From contig CAYYQW010000011.1 in NCBI GenBank assembly GCA_964472505.1, positions 1-64,000 of the forward strand: DNA of 64,000 nucleotides. The letters are read 5' to 3'. Origin of the DNA: JAYEIA01 sp964472505 (GTDB lineage: Bacteria; Bacteroidota; Bacteroidia; Bacteroidales; JAADGE01). This document shows positions 17,771 through 26,197 of this stretch, in pieces. Below the pieces are notes generated by a model, which saw only the letters and a list, made by a program, of their open reading frames with translations, did no database searches and was not told the DNA's origin. Numbering within the stretch: position 1 is the first letter of the stretch; every line of letters starts with the position of its first letter. A program made the translations under genes and the position numbers.

Positions 17771-17929
17771 CGGATACAAATATGCTTTGTTCCGAAATAG
17801 GGGTGTACAAAAGGTAAACAAGTCGGTTTAGTTTTGACGAATGGTGCAATATTTGGCTTGAATGGTCAAAAAAGTTAAGATAAAAAGGGAGTACAACTGA
17901 AAATGTCCGGTCAGAATGCACATTCTCAA

Positions 17930-18763
17930 TTAGTAGTTTGAGAGAAAAGATTGCAGATTAGCGTTACTTTCAATCTCAAGTTTTTTTCTGAGTCGTGAGC
18001 GTGCCGTTTTTACACTGTCTTTGTTTATGAACATTACGGCGGCAATATCTTTTGAGCTAAGGCCCAATTTCAGATAGGCGCAGAGTTTTAGGTCGTTTTG
18101 TGTTAATTTGGGATAATCTGCTGTCAGGTTTTTATAAAAAGAGTCATAAACCGCATTGAAAGATGTTTCAAAATGCTGAAGATCATCAGATTTTATTTTA
18201 TTCTCAACATCTTGGATAACGTCACCGATGAGTGTTTGGACTTTTTCGTTTCCCCCGGCATTTAAAGCCCTTTCAAGTTTTTTTGATATTTTTTTATTAA
18301 ATTCATTGTTTCGGACAATCGCCAAAGTTTTTTCCGTCAGTTCGCTGTCTTTTTGTTTGATGAGTTGCTGTTGGGTTTCGGACAATCGGATGGAAGAATT
18401 GACTCGAGCAATCAACTCGGTTTCATCCACGGGTTTCGTAATAAAATCGTTGGCTCCGACATCAAGTGCTTTTTTCAGGTGATCGGAAGATGTCATAATA
18501 CCGCTGGCCATTATCACGGGAATCTCTTTCAGTTTGGTATTTCTTTTTAAGTCTTCAATAAAGTCAATACCGTTTTTACCGGGCATATCCCAGTCTGTTA
18601 TAATAAGGTCAGGAGTTACTTTTTTAGCAATGCTTACTGCCAAGTCTGCATTATTTGACTGATAGATTACATGTTCTTCAGAGTACTCAGCGAGTATATT
18701 CATGATGATTTGGATATTTTGCGGCTCATCATCGAGTATAAGTATTTTTGCTTTGTGTATCAT
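17930..18763 (-). CDS. Response regulator with C-terminal LuxR-type HTH domain
   Basis: This 277-residue protein has a receiver domain at residues 5-125. The acidic pair is D11-D12, the likely phosphoacceptor is D57 in LIITDWDMPGKNG, and the conserved Lys is in FITKPVDETEL. A helical linker (130-200) leads to a C-terminal helix-turn-helix (about 215-277: TQNDLKLCAYLKLGLSSKDI, then FINKDSVKTARSRLRKKL). This HTH type is typical of Bacteroidota regulators paired with sensor kinases. It starts 30 nt after the stop of the kinase gene on the same strand, so the two form a two-component operon. Targets are unknown; the T9SS surface module nearby is one candidate. Confidence 0.92.
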   Translation of the reverse strand: MIHKAKILILDDEPQNIQIIMNILAEYSEEHVIYQSNNADLAVSIAKKVTPDLIITDWDMPGKNGIDFIEDLKRNTKLKEIPVIMASGIMTSSDHLKKALDVGANDFITKPVDETELIARVNSSIRLSETQQQLIKQKDSELTEKTLAIVRNNEFNKKISKKLERALNAGGNEKVQTLIGDVIQDVENKIKSDDLQHFETSFNAVYDSFYKNLTADYPKLTQNDLKLCAYLKLGLSSKDIAAVMFINKDSVKTARSRLRKKLEIESNANLQSFLSNY

Positions 18764-18793
18764 AAGAGCGGATTATAGTGTGCATTGATTGGC

Positions 18794-21274
18794 TTATTTA
18801 AGTAATTCGTGATATTCTTCCGAATTGATGGTAAATATTGCATTACGCAGTTGGTCTAACCATTTTTTGATGTTATCATTCCGGTTTTCGGGAATTTTAG
18901 TCAGTATCCGGTTTACTTCGGTTGCCTGATAGGGTTCCAATTTTTGTAATTTAGAAATATAGGGCTGTAAAAATTTTCTGTTTTCTTCACTAAGCATAAT
19001 AACCGGTGCTTTTTTAATTTCTGCGAGTTGCCTGCCGGTGCTTGCACATATTGCCGACGGAAGTCTGAAGCTGAAAGTGATTTGCGATTCTTTGGGTTTT
19101 GTTATAATCAACTTTTTGTTGTGAGCTTCTAAGGCGAGTTTGCAAAATTGCAGTCCGATTCCTGATGATTTTGCTATACCGAGGCTTTCTTTTTTTTCGG
19201 ATGTAAATGTGTTTTGCAGATATTGAAAAGCGTTTTCCGACAATTCTTCTACAGAATTACTAACGGCAATCAAAACATCGGCATCTTGCGGCTCTGCCAA
19301 AATATTAATGCGGCCGTTATTGGGCGAATATTTTACGGCATTGCTTAGCAAATTCAGAATAATACGCTCGAACAAATGTTGGTCGGCTTCCACGCATAAA
19401 TCATTGAAAATGTCTAAATCAACGGAGATGTTTTTTTGCAGGATAACTCGTTTAAGATGAACCATGGATTTATCAAAAGCAGCGGCAATATTGATAACGT
19501 TTTTTTTAAGGGATATTTTTTTCTCATCCAATTTATAAATATCAATGATATTGTCAATCAGCAGCAGCATTTTGCCAATGGCTGTTTTAGAATCTGAATC
19601 GGAAACCGATTGATTAATAGTGTTGAGCGGTACTTTCAGGTCGTGTACAATCATGGCCGTAACCATTTGCTTAAATTGTTGATTTTCAAGCAGTCGGATG
19701 TTTTTCTCTTGTAATTCTTCATTCGATATTTGCAACTGTTGGTTAAGCCGGTCTAATTGATTTTTTTGTTTTTCAATTTCCTTTGTGCGTTTGGCTGCCA
19801 GAGCTTCCAATTTCTTATTTTCGGCTCGTATGGCTCTCGTTCTGATTTGTATAATTATTACAAAGAAAAAATAGAGACCGAGGAATGCTGCTGTATAAAT
19901 CAAAAAACGATAAGGATACAGTCGGTCTTCTTTATAACGCAACAAATAATGCGTGTTGTTTTCGGAAGTGAAAGATATGTGCGTTTCATTATCAGAATTT
20001 GTCATGGTGCTGAAATAGGTGGCTCTTTTACTTTCAAGCGTCAGGCTTGCCGGATGTTTAAGGCGCTTATCCAATACGGTTATTACCTTATTGTAGCTGA
20101 TAATCGTTTCCTGATCGCCGTTTTTATCAATATCTGTGTAGTATATTGTAGGTTTTAAATTCTCCGTACTTTCGGATACCGGTATTTGGTTTATTTTGCC
20201 GACTCGGTTAAGCTCATTATCGTATTTATGAATGGTACCTTGCGGATCCAGAATAGCGACATGATTATAATTTGCGGGATTTTTCAGCAAAACAAAGAAT
20301 TTGCCTTTTAATTCCGGAAGTGCTTTACTTTCTGACAGACTCCCGTCGGAGCTAAATAAGTAGGCTTGTGTTACAGATGATTTTTGTCGCAATTGGGATT
20401 GCAGCACAAAAAGATCAAATTGATCGGAATTATCTTTCTTTATCGGAGCAGCCTGCAAGTGTGTGCCCGACTTACCGATTGGTATCGGCTCAAAGGCTTC
20501 TCGGAGTTGTTTGTCACAAAGCAGCAGCCAGGCAGCCGTATCGGGATGTGCCACGCCTTCTCTGTCGCGGTGATTATCGGTGGCAAAGCTCGAAAAAATC
20601 AGTTTTTCACTTTTGCCGTCATTAAAATCAAAGAAATATTCCGGAAAAAAGTGAATACCGTCTGCATCATACACGTATAAACTGTCGTTTTTTACATCGT
20701 AGGCATACATGGCGCGCGGCCGGTAGGAAAAACCGGCAGTGATGTTAAAGAGTATTTCTTTGTAACCGTCTTGATTTATATCGCGCGAGATATTTTTTGT
20801 TTCTGCGGAAAAGTCATAAGAACCATGTATGTTTTTTTCAATGGTGGTGATAAATCGGTCTTTAATGAATGGTGTGCTTAAATTGGGGTACTCCACTGCA
20901 TTTAAAAAAATACTGTCTTTTGACATGGTAAGAAAATAATGCTCTGAAAATCCGTTATCGTCAAAATCTTCAAATGCTGATAAATGATGTTCAGGAATTT
21001 TCTTTTTCATGTTTAGTTGTTCCATTACATAACCGGCATTATCGGTATATATAAATGCATTATTGCCGCCGTAACTGTTTTTTATTACAGTTTCGCTTAT
21101 GTTGTCCGAATTTAAGTCGGCATACATTATGGTTCTTCCCTGCGAATTGCTTATGCGTATTGGTTCCAATCGGTATTTTTGAAATAAGGGAGGCAGCAAA
21201 CTTACTATTGCAATGTACACAGCAAGCGAGATGAAAAAAGGAAGATTTACAAATTTTGACAGCTTAAAATTCAT
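18794..21274 (-). CDS. Membrane sensor histidine kinase with integrin/FG-GAP-like extracytoplasmic domain
   Basis: Of its 826 residues, TM1 lies at about 12-28. A roughly 420-residue extracytoplasmic region follows, with several FG-GAP/VCBS-like Asp loops (YADLNSDNISETVI, FDDNGFSEHYF, SRDINQDGYKEILF, TDIDKNGDQETII). TM2 is at about 455-478, followed by a coiled coil. The dimerisation domain carries the phospho-accepting His at about 544 (MIVHDLKVPLNTI). The ATPase domain has an N box (NLLSNAVKYSPNNG) and a G2 box (SSGIGLQFCKLA). An extra helical tail covers about 745-826. The integrin-like ectodomain suggests binding of an extracellular or surface ligand, but the ligand is unknown. It is encoded upstream of its likely response regulator. 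A -7-like TATCTTTG lies at 21307-21300 on the minus strand. Confidence 0.92.
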   Translation of the reverse strand: MNFKLSKFVNLPFFISLAVYIAIVSLLPPLFQKYRLEPIRISNSQGRTIMYADLNSDNISETVIKNSYGGNNAFIYTDNAGYVMEQLNMKKKIPEHHLSAFEDFDDNGFSEHYFLTMSKDSIFLNAVEYPNLSTPFIKDRFITTIEKNIHGSYDFSAETKNISRDINQDGYKEILFNITAGFSYRPRAMYAYDVKNDSLYVYDADGIHFFPEYFFDFNDGKSEKLIFSSFATDNHRDREGVAHPDTAAWLLLCDKQLREAFEPIPIGKSGTHLQAAPIKKDNSDQFDLFVLQSQLRQKSSVTQAYLFSSDGSLSESKALPELKGKFFVLLKNPANYNHVAILDPQGTIHKYDNELNRVGKINQIPVSESTENLKPTIYYTDIDKNGDQETIISYNKVITVLDKRLKHPASLTLESKRATYFSTMTNSDNETHISFTSENNTHYLLRYKEDRLYPYRFLIYTAAFLGLYFFFVIIIQIRTRAIRAENKKLEALAAKRTKEIEKQKNQLDRLNQQLQISNEELQEKNIRLLENQQFKQMVTAMIVHDLKVPLNTINQSVSDSDSKTAIGKMLLLIDNIIDIYKLDEKKISLKKNVINIAAAFDKSMVHLKRVILQKNISVDLDIFNDLCVEADQHLFERIILNLLSNAVKYSPNNGRINILAEPQDADVLIAVSNSVEELSENAFQYLQNTFTSEKKESLGIAKSSGIGLQFCKLALEAHNKKLIITKPKESQITFSFRLPSAICASTGRQLAEIKKAPVIMLSEENRKFLQPYISKLQKLEPYQATEVNRILTKIPENRNDNIKKWLDQLRNAIFTINSEEYHELLK

Positions 21275-21434
21275 CCTGATGTTTTGAGAAACTTTTTCAC
21301 AAAGATACTATAATAGCGCAAAACCGATAGCTTTTCTTTGATGAAGCCGTATTGTCATTTGTCTCATTTTTTTCGGACTTCCTCTTTTTCTCCGGAAAAG
21401 TTCAAGATTTATTTCTCCCGGAAATAAAAATAAA

Positions 21435-21442
21435 TATATTTG
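21435..21442 (+). promoter_or_regulatory. Candidate -7 box for the Crp/Fnr gene
   Basis: TATATTTG matches TAnnTTTG and lies 65 nt before the GTG start, which would give a leader of about 60 nt. No clear -33 TTTG is seen. Confidence 0.4.
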
Positions 21443-21506
21443 TGTAGTATTTTGATTTATATCAGTAAAAATCTTGTTGTAAACTATATTTATAAATATC
21501 CTGAGT

Positions 21507-22187
21507 GTGAAAAACCCTAAAGATTGTCTTAATTGCCCTTATCGTTGGAGATACTTAGACGTGCTTTCGGATAAATACATTCGAGAGATACAAGATAATT
21601 GTACGATTATAAAATATGCTAAAGGAGAGATTATTTGCAAACAGGGCACAAGTGTAACGCATGCTTTGTATGTTGCCAAAGGGATGGTGAAATTGTATAT
21701 AGAAGGTGAAAAAAAATTAATTTTGAAAGTCATTAAGGCCGGTAACTATGTTGATTTGCAAACGCTTTTCGGTGATTTGGAGTATCACTATTCCGTATCA
21801 GCTGTTGTTGATTCGCAAATATGCATGATTGATTCCTCCGTAATTTTGGATATTGCCCGTAATAATCCGGAATATCTGTATAAAATGACCAACGCCATCA
21901 GCGATGCAAGCAATTATATCTATAAGAAAGTCAGCAGCCTCAGCCGAAAACAATTGCGGGGAAGACTTGCCGAAACTTTGTTTTATTTTGCCGAAGATAT
22001 TTTTGAAAGTACCACTTTTGTTTTGCCTTTTTCTCGGCAAGAGCTGGCCGATTTTACATCCATGTCCATGGAAAATGTAGTGCGAATTCTTACCGAATTC
22101 AAAAAAGAAAATGTAATAAATGCTAAAAATCGGGAAATTGAAATTTTGCAGCCCGATACTTTAAAGCGAATCAGTGATTTGGGCTGA
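21507..22187 (+). CDS. Crp/Fnr-family transcription regulator
   Basis: The gene encodes 226 residues from a GTG start at 21507; the upstream frame offers no ATG that fits better. The cyclic-nucleotide-binding-like beta-roll spans about 20-140 (YAKGEIICKQGTSVTHALYV, KAGNYVDLQTLFG). The dimer helix and winged HTH follow (FSRQELADFTSMSMENVVRI, then LTEFKKENVI). The N-terminus carries a C7-x-x-C10 pair plus C32 and C44. This recalls Fnr-type regulators with redox-sensing clusters, but the spacing is not that of classical Fnr. It is divergent from the two-component operon across a 232-bp gap. Anaerobic or redox control is a reasonable guess only. Confidence 0.9.
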   Translation: MKNPKDCLNCPYRWRYLDVLSDKYIREIQDNCTIIKYAKGEIICKQGTSVTHALYVAKGMVKLYIEGEKKLILKVIKAGNYVDLQTLFGDLEYHYSVSAVVDSQICMIDSSVILDIARNNPEYLYKMTNAISDASNYIYKKVSSLSRKQLRGRLAETLFYFAEDIFESTTFVLPFSRQELADFTSMSMENVVRILTEFKKENVINAKNREIEILQPDTLKRISDLG

Positions 22188-22243
22188 TGCATTTGAAAAC
22201 GGTTTTAAAATTCGCAATTCAAAAAAATCCGGACATGCTTAAA

Positions 22244-23623
22244 TCACTTCCCGATACAGAAATTTTTGAAAATATTACTTAGAACCTCATCGGCAGATAT
22301 TTCACCGGTGATGGAGCCTATATGCTTAATAACTTCCCGAATGTCTTGACTGAGAAGATCCACGGGCAATTTGGCATTGAGCGCTTCCTTAACTCGCTCG
22401 CCGGCTTCGGCGGCTACAGTTAAAGCATATAAATGCCTTGTGTTGGTTACCACCGTATCGTTGAGCCGATCTTTGCTGTAATGAACGGCATCGGTTAAGA
22501 TACTAAGCAGGCTGTCAATGTTTTCTTTGTATTTCGCTGATATGGCTGCGGTCTTATATACGCCCAAACTCTCCGGTGTCGGGAGCTTGAAATTATTAAT
22601 ACGATCGGTTTTGTTAAAGACAATGACTAATTTCTTACCTTTGGTCTGCTCGCTGATTTCTTCAATCTTTTTAAGGGCATTATTTTTTTCGGCATCGGCC
22701 AATAATAGCACAATATCGGCTTTTTGGATTTTATCCATGGTTTTTTCAATGCCCAGATTTTCAATCCGGTCGGTGGTTTGGCGAATGCCCGCCGTATCTA
22801 TAAAGCGAAACAACATGCCGTTTATCGACATAAGATCTTCCACGGCATCACGCGTGGTGCCCGCAATATCGGAAACTATGGCTTTATCCTCGTTGAGCAG
22901 CGCATTGAGCAAGGTGGATTTTCCTACATTCGGTTCACCGATAATAGCAACCGGGACACCGTTTTTAACAGCATTGCCTAATTCAAAAGAATCTCGAAGT
23001 TTTTCTATTTTTGTGTTTATGGTATCCATGAGTTTATTCAATTCTCGGCGGTCGGCAAATTCCACATCTTCTTCGCTGAAGTCAAGCTCCAATTCAATTA
23101 GAGAAATAAAATGTAAGAGGTTTTCACGCAAGTTTTTTAAGTCTTTGGAGAAGCCTCCTCTCAATTGTTGCAGCGCCACTTTATGAGCAGCTGCAGTTTC
23201 CGATGCAATCAGATCGGCTACGGCTTCGGCTTGCGAAAGATCCATTTTGCCGTTAAGGAAAGCCCTTTGAGTAAATTCTCCGGGAGCCGCCGGTTCGGCT
23301 CCGTGTTTTATCAGCAGATTTAGGATTTTTTGTCGCACATACATGGAGCCGTGGCAGGAAATTTCCGCCAAATCTTCGCCCGTATAAGATTTTGGTGCTT
23401 TGAAAACTGAAATAAGCACTTCGTCGATCAATTCACTGCCTTCGTATATGCGCCCGAAATGTACGGTATTAGCAGCTTGTTCGCTGAATTTTTTGTTTTT
23501 GCCCGGGGCACGAAATATTTTATCAGTAAGGGCAAAAGTCTCCGGCCCGGAAATACGAATAACGGCCAAAGCCCCGCTTCCCGAAGGTGTAGCTGCTGCA
23601 CAAATGGTTGAGTTAGGGTACAT
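22244..23623 (-). CDS. mnmE: tRNA uridine-5-carboxymethylaminomethyl modification GTPase MnmE
   Basis: This 459-residue protein has the N-terminal folate-binding domain (STICAAATPSGSGALAVIRI), a helical domain and an inserted G domain. The G domain has G1 GEPNVGKST, G3 DTAG (FIDTAGIRQ) and G4 FNKTD. It ends with the conserved C-terminal CIGK motif, which is needed for activity. MnmE works with MnmG to modify the wobble uridine of certain tRNAs. The frame extends upstream to 23704, but family alignment places the start at the ATG at 23623 (MYPNSTIC). The usual length is 450-460, which agrees. It converges on the Crp/Fnr gene with a 56-nt gap. Confidence 0.97.
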   Translation of the reverse strand: MYPNSTICAAATPSGSGALAVIRISGPETFALTDKIFRAPGKNKKFSEQAANTVHFGRIYEGSELIDEVLISVFKAPKSYTGEDLAEISCHGSMYVRQKILNLLIKHGAEPAAPGEFTQRAFLNGKMDLSQAEAVADLIASETAAAHKVALQQLRGGFSKDLKNLRENLLHFISLIELELDFSEEDVEFADRRELNKLMDTINTKIEKLRDSFELGNAVKNGVPVAIIGEPNVGKSTLLNALLNEDKAIVSDIAGTTRDAVEDLMSINGMLFRFIDTAGIRQTTDRIENLGIEKTMDKIQKADIVLLLADAEKNNALKKIEEISEQTKGKKLVIVFNKTDRINNFKLPTPESLGVYKTAAISAKYKENIDSLLSILTDAVHYSKDRLNDTVVTNTRHLYALTVAAEAGERVKEALNAKLPVDLLSQDIREVIKHIGSITGEISADEVLSNIFKNFCIGK

Positions 23624-24436
23624 ATTTATAATTTTTGAATTAGGCATTTTATTAATATTTGCATTATTTTTATTCACAAGCTCTACGAAAGCTATGATTT
23701 GCAAAAAAAGTTTCTTCGATTAAGAATGCAGGCTGCAAAATATGATTTTTTCTCGCTTTTATATCCTGTCAACCCCCCTGTCCCCTTCTCCAAGGGGGAA
23801 TCCGAAAATCGCCGGTGTACTGTAATTTTAAAATTTGTGGTATTCATACGCCTAATTCAATATAATTTATAATCTGCATATTTTTTGCAAAGGTATAATG
23901 TTTTTTCATCTCCTGCTTTAAGATAAGCTACAAATACAGAAGTCATAAAACTTCTCATCAAAAAAATCAGGCAATCTGCGGAAAAAAAATAATTTATAAA
24001 AAGCATAAATGAATCCGGTGTATTAAAGTAAGCCGCACTCAAGTCTGCTTCGGCTGAAGCGGGAGGAGGCAGGAAAATATCTTTTCAACTTTTATACAAG
24101 CAAAGGCTCCGACTTAAGGTTTTTAATCAAATTGCAGGCAAATATATTTCTTTTTTAGAATTGAATGCCGTATATTTGGAAAAGTATTTGTATTGTGTTG
24201 ATAAAAAAATAATTACAGGCAATACAATTTTTTTAATTTTATACAGTTTTATATTTATGTTGAAATAATGAGCTGTCTATTTGGTACTAAGGTTTATTGC
24301 CGCTTAATTCTTGTGAATTGAGAGGTATGTCACAAACTAAAAACCAATTATTTTTGCAATTTATTGAAACATTGTATAATTTTGTATTCGTGTTGCAAAA
24401 TGCAGCATGATTTTTTCTAACTAAATTTTTTAAACA
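23624..24436. other. Intergenic region, 813 bp, no convincing gene
   Basis: This AT-rich region contains a small C/G-rich palindrome at 23782-23797 (CCCCTT / AAGGGG arms). A 61-codon minus-strand frame (23857-24042) shows no family features or start context and is likely spurious. The right end holds the promoter of the next gene. Confidence 0.6.
24353..24384 (+). promoter_or_regulatory. Bacteroidota-type promoter of the T9SS type A protein
   Basis: TTTG (24353-24356), 20 nt, then TAATTTTG (24377-24384) is a full match to the TTTG/TAnnTTTG promoter. It lies 52 nt before the start codon. Confidence 0.75.
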
Positions 24437-25660
24437 ATGATGAAAAAAATTACTTTCCTATTGGCGGCTCTTGTGTTTACGTTTGCCGTTGCCGATGCAC
24501 AGAAGTTGTTACGCAGCGGTGATGTGCAAACAAAAACACAAAAAGCCATAACAGAAAAAGGCTTTTTAGCTGAAGAAATTTTCGCTGAAGACTTTGAAGA
24601 TTATAATGGAGATGATGTAACCCTTGCTAGTGAGGGTTGGATGATCTATGACGAAGATGGTGACGACTATAATTGGTTCGTTGCATCAACTACTACTTTG
24701 TCTCAAGTAGTAGTATCCGAGTCCAGTTATCAAGATGACAATGATGATTGGCAAGCGCTTACTCCGGAAAACTGGTTGGTTTCGCCCGCCATTGACCTAA
24801 GCTCTTATACTGAAACGATAGTATTAGATTGGAGAGCATTTGCTTTTAGTACTGATTTTCCGGCTGAGAACTATAAAGTAGTTGTTTCAACGACCGGCAA
24901 TACAGTGGCCGATTTTTCTACTGACGATATAGTTTTTGAAGAAACACTTGGTACGGATATTTATGAACGAAGGGTTGATTTGTCTGCCTATGCAGGTGAA
25001 GAAATTTATCTTGCCTTTGTACATTACGATTGTACTGATATGTATATTCTTGGAATTGACAATATTGCAGTTGGTACTCCGGCCACAACTTACACAACTA
25101 CATTTAATGTAGACATGACCGATGTGGAAACTGACGTATTTGACCCGACTGTGGACAAACTGTATGTAACCGGATCTATGGTAGATTGGGCAGAACCCGG
25201 TTTATATGGCTCGTTAGAGTTAACCGATATTGGTTCCTCAACTTACTCAGCAACCATTGAATTGCCTGACGGCGATTACGAATACAAATATTTCGTAGTT
25301 AAAGACGGTCAAACAGAACCCGGTTGGGAAAACGGCGAATGGGAAGGCGGTGCAGACCGTACATTTACTGTTGCCGGTGCAGAACAGACCTTGAATGATG
25401 TATGGGGTGACAATCCCAATAGCGTTGAAGAAGTTGCTTTCGAAGCTGACATCAACGTTTATCCGAATCCTTCTACCGGATTGTTCAACATCACAACTAC
25501 AGAAAGCGTGAAACTCGAAGTATTCGACATTAGCGGAAGAACTGTGAAGTCACAAATCATTGACGGAAACACTCAAGTACAATTGAGAAACGCCGGCATG
25601 TATTTCTTCAGATTCTCTAACGAGAATGGTTCAACTGTGAACAAAGTTATTGTTAAATAA
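24437..25660 (+). CDS. Secreted protein with choice-of-anchor J-like domain and T9SS type A sorting domain
   Basis: This 407-residue protein has a signal peptide (to about residue 21, FAVADAQ). A beta-sandwich resembling cleaved-adhesin/choice-of-anchor J domains follows (about 48-215: AEDFEDYNGDDVTLASEGWM, ENWLVSPAIDLSSY, GIDNIAVG). A second Ig/carbohydrate-binding-like domain covers about 220-320 (LPDGDYEYKYFVVKDG). The C-terminus is a type A T9SS sorting domain (NVYPNPSTGLFNI, FDISGRTVKSQII, GMYFFRF, KVIVK). No catalytic domain is visible, so it is probably a non-enzymatic surface or secreted protein. ATG codons at 24437 and 24440 are both possible. A strong promoter precedes it and a terminator follows. 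Confidence 0.88.
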   Translation: MMKKITFLLAALVFTFAVADAQKLLRSGDVQTKTQKAITEKGFLAEEIFAEDFEDYNGDDVTLASEGWMIYDEDGDDYNWFVASTTTLSQVVVSESSYQDDNDDWQALTPENWLVSPAIDLSSYTETIVLDWRAFAFSTDFPAENYKVVVSTTGNTVADFSTDDIVFEETLGTDIYERRVDLSAYAGEEIYLAFVHYDCTDMYILGIDNIAVGTPATTYTTTFNVDMTDVETDVFDPTVDKLYVTGSMVDWAEPGLYGSLELTDIGSSTYSATIELPDGDYEYKYFVVKDGQTEPGWENGEWEGGADRTFTVAGAEQTLNDVWGDNPNSVEEVAFEADINVYPNPSTGLFNITTTESVKLEVFDISGRTVKSQIIDGNTQVQLRNAGMYFFRFSNENGSTVNKVIVK

Positions 25661-25685
25661 CAAGAATACAGAACGATAAAATTAG

Positions 25686-25716
25686 AAAAGCCTCTGCTTC
25701 GGCAGGGGCTTTTTTT
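25686..25716 (+). terminator. Rho-independent terminator
   Basis: AAAAGCCTCTGC pairs with GCAGGGGCTTTT around a TTCG tetraloop (one G-T pair) and is followed by a T-run. It lies 26 nt after the stop of the T9SS type A gene. Confidence 0.92.
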
Positions 25717-26197
25717 GTGCTTTCATTTTTGAAATATCCTATTTCTTTCTTTGGCGCCTGCTTGTAAAAAAAAACTAAATAATGAATCCTCCCGGTGCTT
25801 GCAAACGCCGAAAAGATGTAATCATGTTTCAAAATACTTAGATAAAGTTTTAGTTTTCACGCTGAATTAGAAAATATTTTCATATATTAGCAAAGTGTTT
25901 GTAAGATAAGAGAGCCAAACAACAACCGAATATTCAAAATAAATTTCCCAATTTAAGTCGCAGAGCATAAGAAGCAACAAATATATAAGTAAAAAAACTT
26001 TTGTATAGTCAAAGATATTATTTATAATTGCATCGGTTTTTACAAAAGTCCAAAATTTTGATCCTTAGGACTAAACTATCGCATTATTTTCCGGAACTGA
26101 AAAACTATTTCACATAAAAGCTTCACAGCTTGATACTCCAATTTTACACTATTGAATTTTTACATTACTTACCAAAAAATTATTAAATTAATTACTA
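25717..26197. other. Intergenic region upstream of rho, 481 bp
   Basis: This AT-rich region has no open frame of note and no perfect TTTG/TAnnTTTG promoter that I could place. It probably contains the rho promoter and a long leader. Confidence 0.5.

Noticed and set aside
23857..24042. 61-codon minus-strand frame in the mnmE/T9SS-protein gap
   Set aside because: There is no promoter box or start context, the composition is low-complexity and hydrophobic, and it matches no family I know.
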